From Symsagittifera roscoffensis (taxonomy: Eukaryota > Xenacoelomorpha > Acoela > Convolutidae): a stretch of DNA of 64,000 nt. The DNA lies in assembly GCF_963678635.1 (NCBI RefSeq), contig NC_087068.1, positions 27,344,318 to 27,408,317 on the forward strand, written 5' to 3'. The translations under genes and the position numbers were made by a program. Below, piece after piece: positions 36,301-44,782 of this stretch. Numbering within the stretch: the stretch's first letter is position 1; every line of letters begins with the position of its first letter. The notes under the pieces are model-generated. The model searched no databases. It had not been told where the DNA came from and worked only from the letters and a program-made list of their open reading frames with translations.

Positions 36301-37197
36301 ATGGATAACTTCAACTTGGATGAATTGATGGACCTGGCAGAGGCATATGTAGGACCGATGATAGATGCGATCTATCGTCGGCTGATCGATCGAGACTTCG
36401 CTCTGGAGGACCCAGAGGTAGTCATGTTGCTGACCGCCCTGATCAACATCTTGGGGCACGACAACCGTGGGGACCGCCCCACGGAAGTCCTGTTGATGGC
36501 AGCATATGGAGAAAGAGGAGTACTAGACCGCCCGAACATGAGAGTGATGAGGTGGAGAAACGGGGCTCTCTCAGGGAGTGACTTGGCGAATGAGCCTGGA
36601 TTGGGCAGTTCTAGGACCTACCAACCAGGTGAGATGCCTATGCCCTCCAAGCCCAAACCTGGGTTGACGAGAATGCAGCGGGAGATGAACAGCGAGGCGA
36701 CCTCGTCAGGTTCACCACTGAGAGCAGCTGTGCCATCAAAAAGGGCGAAAGTAGCACAGAAAGTTCAGACGAAACAAACCATGCAAGATCTGGATGAGAT
36801 GAACGACGAACTGAAAAGTACGAAGAAGGAGCTGGACGAGATGACCAAAAGTATGCTCCAGATGGAGGAAGATCGGGACATGTGGGAAAAATTGTTTGAA
36901 GATTGCAACAAAAAGCAAGGTCAAGAGATTGAGCGCTTGAGGCAGGACTATAAAGAGCGATCGGAGCAGATGGCGTTGACAACGGCCGTGGAGAAAGTGA
37001 TACCTGCAAGGGATATTCCTCGTGGGCAGTCCCCGATGGAGCTCTTGACGCCTCGAGAAATGAGTCAAACAACGGAGACACGACTCCCAGTAGAGACAAA
37101 TCGAGTAACGATCCCGGATCCTAGTGACACCTTGGGTGACCCCGTCGTGGAACAGACAGTGAGGAAGCTGATAGAGACAGCTTTGACTGGTCGCTAA
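36301..37197 (+). CDS. Coiled-coil accessory protein of Element 1
   Basis: 298 codons from ATG 36301, the first ATG after the likely acceptor. The N-terminal ~75 residues are acidic and helical. The middle is Pro/Ser/Lys-rich. Residues ~150-220 form a clear coiled coil (KKELDEMTKSMLQMEEDRD..., with heptad leucine/methionine). It lacks a signal peptide or membrane segment, so it is not an envelope. The family is not recognised. It could be a structural or RNA-binding protein of the element. It is one of the few intact ORFs, followed after a frame change by the SGNH module. Confidence 0.65.
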   Translation: MDNFNLDELMDLAEAYVGPMIDAIYRRLIDRDFALEDPEVVMLLTALINILGHDNRGDRPTEVLLMAAYGERGVLDRPNMRVMRWRNGALSGSDLANEPGLGSSRTYQPGEMPMPSKPKPGLTRMQREMNSEATSSGSPLRAAVPSKRAKVAQKVQTKQTMQDLDEMNDELKSTKKELDEMTKSMLQMEEDRDMWEKLFEDCNKKQGQEIERLRQDYKERSEQMALTTAVEKVIPARDIPRGQSPMELLTPREMSQTTETRLPVETNRVTIPDPSDTLGDPVVEQTVRKLIETALTGR

Positions 37198-37241
37198 CAA
37201 GAATGCGCCAGGTTCCGGGGTGACTGCACCCTAAGGAACGA

Positions 37242-38650
37242 TTGACGACACGGGTGCGACTCTCCCAGACCGTGATCAGACAGGGGATAAGTGACGTGAC
37301 ACCACTCATGGGGAGCTCGAGAATCCCAGAGAGGAAAGTACGGAAGATGCCAGCGAAGAAAGTGTCTCGCATAATAGACGTGCAAAAGAATAACCAATTG
37401 AAATATAATTTCACGGGAGTTCCGGAGACAGATCCGAGGGCCTGCTTCAACCGAGCTACTTGGAGTCCGGATGTAAACCTGCAGCAACCACCACTCGGGA
37501 CATCTCATCTGATACTGGGAGACAGCTTGGTCAGAGTGCTGTCGAATTTGAGGACCTCGTGGGTCACCACGGTGATGGCCTTTGGAGGCGCGACGATAGC
37601 CCAATTATATCGGATGGTGGAACTGATGAATCCAGGGAGGATTCCCAATGTGATGATTTTAGTTGGGACGAATGACATTTCCAGAGGTTCAGATGAGCAG
37701 GAAGCACTATGGGAGTCAATGATGGTGTGTTTGTTTACGACCCTCTGGCAGTACTGACCGTTTGCACTGTGCCAATGAATACGAGAAGCCTGACAGCATC
37801 AGGAAGAAGGAAACACGAGGGATTCGTCAGGTGGAATAACACCTTGAGGAACCTCGCAAGTCGAAACGCCGGAAGAATGATCCTCATGGACATCGAACAT
37901 GAGTTGAGAGCTATGGATCAGGCCAGACTGACCACGGACGGCATTCACTTCGACAGTATCGAAGGACAAGCTTGGTTGAATCGAGCGTTCCAAGAGCGGT
38001 TGGACGAGCTGGAGGCAGAACTCTTTGACACAGGAGTGCTGAAGGAAGAAGGAACAGTGAGTGACGCGGTGATTACTACCTTTGTGCCTCCCAGCTTGGA
38101 AACACGTTTGGGTACGGTCCCGGCCGTCACGAACTACAAGCAACAAAGCTCCAGCGAACCAGGTCAACGGACCGACGTACAGGATTGATTGGGAGAGGCA
38201 CCGATGAGGAGAACCATCCATCCTAGGAGAAGAATAGGACCTGTCAAACCAATCGAAGAGACAGCCGGCACGTCTAGATCAGACACTAGATCGGAGACGA
38301 CAAGTAACAGTCGAGAGGAGAGACGTCCGAGCAGAGGCTCGTTGATGTGGTCAAGACCCATACCGTCTCCCTGGCATATATACAAAGACGAGCTAATGAA
38401 GCTGAATCTTCAGAGAGTAAGCTTCATCGAAGATGCGAGGAGGATGCTGAATGGAGCGACGCTATCCGTCAGCAGATTGTACTCGATAACCGGCGTAGAC
38501 TGGTTGATAGCCGCTAGCATAAATTTCAGCTCCACGACGGCCTTGAGATTTGCTGACTTGGAGGGACTGCCCTCTAACAACACGATGGGACCAGTGAATG
38601 CGAGACCATTGCAAGATGTGAGGCTGAAACATGAGGAGGGGGAATCGTGA
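37242..38650 (+). pseudogene. SGNH/GDSL hydrolase module (frameshifted)
   Basis: The SGNH motifs fall in order. Block I is GDS (37518-37526, ILGDSLVRVL), with the nucleophile Ser. Block III is GTND (37665-37676). Block V is DGIHF (Asp 37937-37939, His 37946-37948). A frameshift near 37720 separates blocks I-III (frame of 37242) from block V (frame of 37709), and an in-frame TGA at 38186-38188 precedes a basic Arg/Ser-rich tail to 38650. SGNH enzymes are esterases or lipases. In a retroelement the substrate is unknown; a membrane lipid or acetyl ester is possible. No signal peptide is seen. Confidence 0.72.
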
Positions 38651-40094
38651 AGAGAGACCAGGAAGATTCCTGACGACGAGAGCGCCGATTGGACAACACG
38701 TGAAGATATTCAGGCAGCTAACGACACCCCCTGGTCATGTGAAGGAAAGAGTATACCCAAAACTAGTGAACCAAGATGGTGATGCCCAAAGATATGGCAG
38801 ATTGACAGCGATAAAGAAAGATGAGACCATCTTCGCCGCCTATGACAAAGCAGAGATGAGGAAGGCCAAGATTATGGTAGTAGCGAATTCAGAGTTCGTG
38901 TACACCTCCAAGTCTTTGTTTTGGCCGGACGTCATAATGTTGGCAGCGGTCGACTTGGACTTACTGCAGTCGATATCTTTGGCTATAGGGGTGCAAAGGC
39001 AGACGGACATGAACCCAATTACGATTGTGTTTGCTGGCATCAATGACCATCTACACAGTAGAGGTTTTCTGAGCACACTCAGAGATCCTACAACAGCAGA
39101 AAACGCTGTATGGCCAGCGATAAAAGATATCCTTGAGTCGATGGGTGAAGTGGTGGACGCGACGAAGGAGGGGTCATTCAATAAAGTGACACTGAGAGTA
39201 GTATTCGCGTTGTCTCCGGGATATGCACATCTCCAGGATGGACTGAAATTTGTGTATGCGATTGTGGCCTTACTTTCGGAAGGGAAATATGATGTGATCA
39301 TATCAGCCCCGAATCGCATGATAGAGATGGATAACCTAAGGCCCCTAAAGGCTGAACTGCCTGCAGTGTGGTCAGATATCTCAAACGCGATGAGAGGATT
39401 CAAGGACCATGCGCTACACATGTTAGTGTTGGACGAGGTGCTGGGGTTGGAACTGTCCAATTTCAGTCGACAACTCAAACTTAAACCGGGAACAGACGAC
39501 GACCATCGAGTGATCGCGGCAATGTCCAACGACTTATGGTACCGAGCAATGGAAGTGGCAGGTGAAGACACAAGAAGGAAAATTTCACTAGAGACGAGAG
39601 CTCACTTGGAGGCAATGGTTCTGAGAACCAAGCCGGAAGCCAACCAGTGGCTACACCTGAACCCTAGAGTAGCGGCATTGGGTGCAGGTGCTTTTGAGCA
39701 AGGCCCCGTGATGATCACAAAGATACATACCTACTTGTTGAAGGAGGTGAACCTGGCGGAAAATGCTGGAGAAAAGACCGCTGAATTTGTGAACAGAATG
39801 TGTCAGATTACTCTGGAAACCTTCTGGACCCGGAAAGTGAAGGGACAGGAGGGCTTTGAAAGGACAGACAGCATGCTGGAAGGGTTGGGAGCCGGATGGA
39901 CCGCGTCCTTCTTGCCAAAAGTTTACCCGAAAGTCTCGCACTACTTGATAAAAGAATTCCTCCAAGCAGTAGTGGAAGTATCGATAGTGGAACTAATAGC
40001 CTTGTTCGTGACATTCGGAGCAGAAAGTTTTGTGAAAGGACCGGCGATACTGCTAACCGATGGAATCCAGAACATGCGGCTAGACGGGCATTGA
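38631..40094 (+). CDS. Accessory polyprotein segment with a possible second SGNH-like fold
   Basis: 487 codons in a new frame, overlapping the previous ORF by 20 bp. Residues ~80-145 read KIMVVANSEFV..., then FWPDVIMLAAVDLDLL, then TIVFAGINDHLHSRG. That is the layout of SGNH blocks I and III with the GDS serine region altered and AGIND for GxND. It may be a decayed duplicate of the upstream module. The rest is not recognised. The coding sense probably jumps to another frame near 40075, where the downstream ORF continues the same protein. Confidence 0.5.
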   Translation: MRRGNREERPGRFLTTRAPIGQHVKIFRQLTTPPGHVKERVYPKLVNQDGDAQRYGRLTAIKKDETIFAAYDKAEMRKAKIMVVANSEFVYTSKSLFWPDVIMLAAVDLDLLQSISLAIGVQRQTDMNPITIVFAGINDHLHSRGFLSTLRDPTTAENAVWPAIKDILESMGEVVDATKEGSFNKVTLRVVFALSPGYAHLQDGLKFVYAIVALLSEGKYDVIISAPNRMIEMDNLRPLKAELPAVWSDISNAMRGFKDHALHMLVLDEVLGLELSNFSRQLKLKPGTDDDHRVIAAMSNDLWYRAMEVAGEDTRRKISLETRAHLEAMVLRTKPEANQWLHLNPRVAALGAGAFEQGPVMITKIHTYLLKEVNLAENAGEKTAEFVNRMCQITLETFWTRKVKGQEGFERTDSMLEGLGAGWTASFLPKVYPKVSHYLIKEFLQAVVEVSIVELIALFVTFGAESFVKGPAILLTDGIQNMRLDGH

Positions 40095-42874
40095 TTGCAA
40101 TTACCCACGGAAACTTGGGAGGACTGATGAAACTGGCACGTTGTCCAGAGCAGATGAGAGAGAGAGTGAGGAACTTGGATATGAAGAAATCCACGGACTC
40201 GTGGAACAAGATAAGAGACCTGAGACACACTCTTATCCAGTATCTCTTACAACAAAATCGCTTTGGAACGGGAGAAGACGAGACGATTGAAAGAGAGGAA
40301 GATGTTAGACGACATGTTGGAGGCATGCCGCTGTTAACCGATCTGAGCTTGGCTATGAGAACCGATCCCTTGGCGTTGATCAGAGGAGTCACGGAGTTCG
40401 TGACAGTGATCTATGGACCAGCAGTCACGTTTGCGTTCCCTGACGTTAAGGTGGAAGCATATAGGAGGTCGGTGCTGCACCTGAACCTCATATCGGCAGT
40501 GGACGGTAGTACACTGAACCGGTGTGAGCCGCACACATTGCGGGAGCTCATGAGTGAATATCTGTTATTTGCGAAAAAATCGGAGCCAGAGATGACAGTC
40601 ATCAATTTTGACGATCACTTCTGCGATCGCATGGGAGAAGTAGAAAGACGACACATCGAAGTGTTTCCAAAGCTTTGGAATCTGAGACCCTATGATAGAA
40701 CGAATGGTGAAATAACCAGAGTGCCTCGTCTCACTGCAGCATATCGCAAAGTGAGAGAAGAGACGAAGGACTGGGGCGATTACAAGAAGCTGCCGGAGGC
40801 AATCCCTGAATTCCTTCTGATAAGAAGGATGTTGCTCGGAGCAGTCTCCGTGGTACAGACTCCTAGAGTGGGAGCTTTCGAAGCCAATGAAAGGAGGGTA
40901 AGGAATTTCGTGGGAACGATGGATCCATACTTTGTAGGGAGAAATGCCGCCGTGTTACAGTACACACGATTTGCATACACAGATCAAGCGACAAGAAGGC
41001 GAATAAGCAACGCCGCGACTCCCAAGCCTGGAAGATTTGATGAGGAATGGAAGGGATTAGGCTTAGCTCCGATGAGGATGAGAGGCAGGACCGAATTGCC
41101 TGAAGCCTCATTAATCCTGACCAGTGTGAAAAAGGAGATGAAAGTGGGAGGAATATTGCAGACGAGAAATTTCCTAGCACCCTTCGGCTGCGAAGAAATC
41201 AAAGTGGTCTTGGAAGAAGAGGTGACTGCACCTTCAGTACCAAAATCCGACAAAAGAGTGGAGTTTGGGTTGGGATTCTCAGATGAATTACTGAGAACGA
41301 GCTTGATGGCAGTGTGGGAATTGATGAGGCCATCATGGTGTCCTAGTCCCAACGCTGACTCAATATTACGGGCGACACAAGACGTACAGAGGGAACTGAA
41401 CGCAGACTGTAACCTGCGTGACCTCAACATCATATATAATGTGATGATAACGGCCTCTAAGAGCAACGGAGAAGATAAAGTGGAGTTGCCTGGCTGGGGA
41501 CCAGAAGACTGGGTCAAACCTGGTAGCTGTCTGGCGGAAGTCTGTGGACTGGAGGGTCACGTTTGTGGAGGTCTGGACTGTGTGAAGACCCTGGAAAAAC
41601 AACACAAGCAATTGACAGTAATGTTTGGAAACGTAGTGATGAAAGCAAGAACAGAAACGGAACTGATAGCAGATTGCCATGGAGGAACCGATGTGAATCT
41701 AGTGACTGCACTAGGATTCTACAGCATGTTTGGTTCTTTAGAGTCACTATTGAATCTAGAACAGAAACATGAGATGGTCACAGCCATCAGTGTAGAAGTA
41801 TTCCCAGGAGTTCTGCAGACTGAGCAGAAAAACATAGGAAAATGGAGGGAAGCAATCGAGACGGAAATGAACATTAGACACAGTGAGACTTATTGTAGAC
41901 CATCAGGAGCACGATATTTGGTGGGTTCGACATTGGCTCCAATGTGCAAGAGCAGATACCCTGTGCATTTCGTAGCTGTGGACGTGAAGAGTACAAGAAC
42001 GATTGTGGATCAAGCCTTCTCAGTGCCGAAGTGTGTGAGACTGGCGAGAATGTCCGAGAAGTCATACGAGTTGCTATGTAAGATGTTCTCAGCGGTTCCA
42101 GAGATAACCAAAGAAGAATTGGAGTCAATATTAGGAAAGAAGTTCATGGGATACGTGAGCGGGAACTTCAGTGACTTCGAGAGACAGAAACAGAGAGGAT
42201 CAACTGTCACAGATTACAATGCAGTAGATGAGAATGATGAAGTCCACCGAGTGATGATGGAAGTAGAACCATTGCTGGAAGCTTCGGGAAAACGTAATTG
42301 GAGGAGCATCATGTTGACGCATGACGAGTTTCCTTGCCACTGCTTGCTGCAGACCTGGTGGTATCCCAAGCGTAGTAATTTGATGTTGATCTGGGACTCT
42401 GGAGAGCTGCTCTCCATGGGTTTACCAGATTCATCACAGCCCGTAACAATAGTGATAGTGGGAGTTATGATGGCAATACGATGGCTGGAAGCTCATGTGA
42501 GAGAAAATAACAGACAGGAGGCACCGACAAGAGAACAGTTGCGGAAGTTAGATTGTCTAAAAGATTTAGATCTTTTTGAGACAATGTGCAAAATTCTAAA
42601 CATTCCGATGGAAGTGAAGAAGATATGGGCAAGAAAACGATTGATGCCATGGTTCAGAGCTAACATGACTGCATGGTTGTACGAGTATGCAAAAAAGCAT
42701 ATGTCGAAGCACGGCAGGGTGTACAGTGAATATCAGCTGGACATTGGAGCAGGAGCTTTCAAGGGAACTCTCGTGACTCATCGGAATGCAGTGACCATCG
42801 CTGTGAAAAGAATTTCCAGGACGAGTGAACGTAGTGGAAAGGAGAAGGCAGAGATGTTAAAGGAAGATTTGTAG
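39896..42874 (+). CDS. Very large accessory protein of unknown function
   Basis: The longest uninterrupted ORF in the window (992 codons). The first ~60 codons overlap the upstream ORF in another frame and are probably not used; likely coding sense begins near 40075. It has no signal peptide, furin site or clear membrane anchor. A mildly hydrophobic patch (VTIVIVGVMMAIRW) lies near residue 855. A Cys cluster (CGLEGHVCGGLDC) sits near residue 555. The C-terminus is basic (VKKIWARKRLMPWFRANMTAW). I recognise no domain. Sitting between pol and the 3' LTR, it takes the env position but does not look like an envelope. A TAG ends it, and the frame stays open to 43108. Confidence 0.7.
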   Translation: MDRVLLAKSLPESLALLDKRIPPSSSGSIDSGTNSLVRDIRSRKFCERTGDTANRWNPEHAARRALIAITHGNLGGLMKLARCPEQMRERVRNLDMKKSTDSWNKIRDLRHTLIQYLLQQNRFGTGEDETIEREEDVRRHVGGMPLLTDLSLAMRTDPLALIRGVTEFVTVIYGPAVTFAFPDVKVEAYRRSVLHLNLISAVDGSTLNRCEPHTLRELMSEYLLFAKKSEPEMTVINFDDHFCDRMGEVERRHIEVFPKLWNLRPYDRTNGEITRVPRLTAAYRKVREETKDWGDYKKLPEAIPEFLLIRRMLLGAVSVVQTPRVGAFEANERRVRNFVGTMDPYFVGRNAAVLQYTRFAYTDQATRRRISNAATPKPGRFDEEWKGLGLAPMRMRGRTELPEASLILTSVKKEMKVGGILQTRNFLAPFGCEEIKVVLEEEVTAPSVPKSDKRVEFGLGFSDELLRTSLMAVWELMRPSWCPSPNADSILRATQDVQRELNADCNLRDLNIIYNVMITASKSNGEDKVELPGWGPEDWVKPGSCLAEVCGLEGHVCGGLDCVKTLEKQHKQLTVMFGNVVMKARTETELIADCHGGTDVNLVTALGFYSMFGSLESLLNLEQKHEMVTAISVEVFPGVLQTEQKNIGKWREAIETEMNIRHSETYCRPSGARYLVGSTLAPMCKSRYPVHFVAVDVKSTRTIVDQAFSVPKCVRLARMSEKSYELLCKMFSAVPEITKEELESILGKKFMGYVSGNFSDFERQKQRGSTVTDYNAVDENDEVHRVMMEVEPLLEASGKRNWRSIMLTHDEFPCHCLLQTWWYPKRSNLMLIWDSGELLSMGLPDSSQPVTIVIVGVMMAIRWLEAHVRENNRQEAPTREQLRKLDCLKDLDLFETMCKILNIPMEVKKIWARKRLMPWFRANMTAWLYEYAKKHMSKHGRVYSEYQLDIGAGAFKGTLVTHRNAVTIAVKRISRTSERSGKEKAEMLKEDL

Positions 42875-43108
42875 AGAAACGTGACGTTGTGTCTCCACAA
42901 CAGCTTTTGCAGGAACAGAGAATCTAACGTGGATCCCCTACCTTGCTGCAAACAGAGGGTAGAAGAGCAGAAGTGTTGGAGGACGGCTTCCAGCAGCGTC
43001 AGGATAGCTAACGACGTGTTACAAGATACGGAGACTGAGAGTGCAGAGTCAGTATCACAGGAAGAAGAAATGGAGCATGGAAAAGAGACGAAAATTAGAA
43101 AAATTTAG
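42875..43108 (+). pseudogene. C-terminal extension after a TAG
   Basis: Same frame as the large ORF, open for 77 codons after TAG 42872-42874. It is Cys-containing, then Glu-rich (ESAESVSQEEEMEHGKE). It is either the original C-terminus behind a nonsense mutation or fortuitous. Confidence 0.4.
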
Positions 43109-43863
43109 AAGTTTTAGAACTTCTAAACGACGGAAAAAGAAGAAAACAAAGGAGTAATGAAGAAAAAGTTAAAACTCAGAATTGTTTTATGTGTGTGAAA
43201 AAAACTCAAGTGAGAAACCAAGCAACCAAGTTGTAATTGAAAACTGAAACATTTAGTTGAGTTTTGAAATTGTTGCATTTATAAATTTGCATTTTGATTT
43301 TAGTCGAGTGGCTTTAGAGACACTCACTTACTATTTATTTAGAAAGGCTCAAGTGAAGGAGTATATTTAAATATTCCAGCCTGCATGACTGTTTTTAATC
43401 AGCTAGGAGAACTGATCACTTCGTGGTGACATGGAAGGCTTGAGTAATCTCTCGAAGAGGGAGATTGTTTCATTGTTCTTGCTAACCACAGAGTTTCTTA
43501 GTTTTAGTATTCAGGACAATAACAAGCAAGATTTCCGAAGGGAAAAGCATAGTAGGAAAATTTTAGCTTGTTGGTTGGCAGGACTGTCCTGCAAGCCAGC
43601 ACCTTTTAAATCTAAGAGAAAAAGTTTTAATCAGGACATTGACATTGAAAGTCAGAAAATATGTTTTATTTTAAGTCATATCCTCAAGGTGCAGATTAAT
43701 GAAAGAATTTGAAGGCTATAGTGATGTAGTATGATGCCATTTGTGTTCTGTAGTGAGTCGATGTGACGTGGATAAAGGTAATTTCGTGCATTTTGTAAAT
43801 TCTGTTCGATGACACTGTATCTATTTTACGAACATTGCGTGATTCAATGAGGACATTGACCGG
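43109..43863. other. 3' untranslated region of Element 1
   Basis: AT-rich tail. A 93-codon ORF (43431-43712, ATG start) is present but has no recognisable domain and is low-complexity in places. I do not call it a gene. Confidence 0.4.
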
Positions 43864-43878
43864 ACTGTCCGGGGAGCA
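43864..43878 (+). promoter_or_regulatory. Polypurine tract of Element 1
   Basis: ACTGTCCGGGGAGCA lies immediately before the 3' LTR (TGTGA at 43879). The GGGGAG purine run is in the place of the plus-strand primer. The 11-mer TGTCCGGGGAG is repeated four more times inside pol. Confidence 0.65.
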
Positions 43879-44779
43879 TGTGAATTCGACCAGAATGGCC
43901 GAAATTCAATCTCTGCAGAATTCGAATTTTTAGCAGCGAGCCTTCCGGATCGGTGATTATTAAGAATTAAGAACGTTATTTGAATGTTAAAGGATTCGGG
44001 AATTGCTAATTTTTAAATTTTCGAAATGATTACGTAACATTTCTGAGAAACGTCAGAAACGGCCATTTTAGCAAAAAGAACTAAGAAAAACAGAACAACA
44101 TTAGTTGCGCGGACGATAAGTACAAAAAGTGATCCAAAAAAACAACAGCAGATTGCAGGAATAGCAGAGAAGGTTCCGAGTTGCAACTATTGTGTCGCTA
44201 CAATAGTTGCAAGGCCGTTGCGGAAAACGGTGAAGGGTGGAGGACAGCCTTCCGGATTAAGAAGAAATCAAGATTAACGAGCTTGATTCAGTGGATTCAA
44301 GAATCCGGAAGGGTTTCGGAACTGAGACTTTTATTCTTTTATATAGACTTTTAGCGTCTTGTCATGTCCTGATTTGAATTTAATTAACAACTAGATTCAT
44401 TTTGATAAGGATGAGAAGCTAGGAGTTGGGGGAAAGGGTTGATCCATCTTCGATGGAGATGATGATTTTTATCTACTGAACAAAAACAATAGTAATTTAA
44501 TAAGTAGTAGCCCTGTTTTTAGGAGTGACCTCGTGGTCTGGGGATACTGAGACCCAGCCATGAGCTGACTATTTATGCATGTAATTAAGTTAATTTGAGT
44601 GTTTTGACCAAAGCCGAAAGCAGTAACGTTTTTGTCGACCCGATGTTAGAAAGACCACCGAACGTACTGGCTTGGTAGAGACGATGAAAAGCATGTAAAA
44701 CTCTGTTTAGACGTTGGCCAGTCGTCTTAGGACTTAGTTTTATTTTCCGTCGATATGTATCTTCCGGGCGAATGTTACA
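43879..44779 (+). repeat. 3' LTR of Element 1
   Basis: 901 bp, matching 11726-12644 apart from an ~18-bp deletion and about 15 scattered differences. TATATA lies at 44340-44345. It starts TGTGAATTCG (one base short of the 5' LTR start) and ends CGAATGTTACA. Confidence 0.93.
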
Positions 44780-44782
44780 CAG
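44780..44782. other. Target-site duplication of Element 1, right copy
   Basis: CAG directly after the 3' LTR, matching 11723-11725. The LINE coding sequence resumes at TATAAG. Confidence 0.6.

Larger units (their letters stand above)
11726..44779 (+). mobile_element. Element 1: giant 33-kb LTR retrotransposon with tandem leader array and accessory genes
   Basis: Bounded by 919-bp and 901-bp LTRs that start TGTGA and end TTACA, with an 11-bp imperfect terminal inverted repeat (TGTGACATTCG / CGAATGTTACA) and a short target duplication. Inside, in order: primer-binding site, 4 tandem LTR-tail/leader units, a duplicated leader-gag block, gag-pol with a macro-like C-terminus, a coiled-coil ORF, an SGNH hydrolase module, a very large unknown ORF, a polypurine tract and the 3' LTR. 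The domain order RT-RNase H-integrase places it in the Gypsy-type lineage. About 15 LTR differences counted by eye suggest a fairly recent insertion, yet the ORFs carry many stops. Confidence 0.9.

Noticed and set aside
28556-42874. Alternative genetic code to explain the in-frame stops
   Set aside because: TAA, TAG and TGA are all involved, and the LINE and Element 2 ORFs use normal stops.
43431-43712. 93-codon ORF before the 3' LTR of Element 1
   Set aside because: Has an ATG but no domain; lies in AT-rich 3' UTR; cannot be separated from chance.
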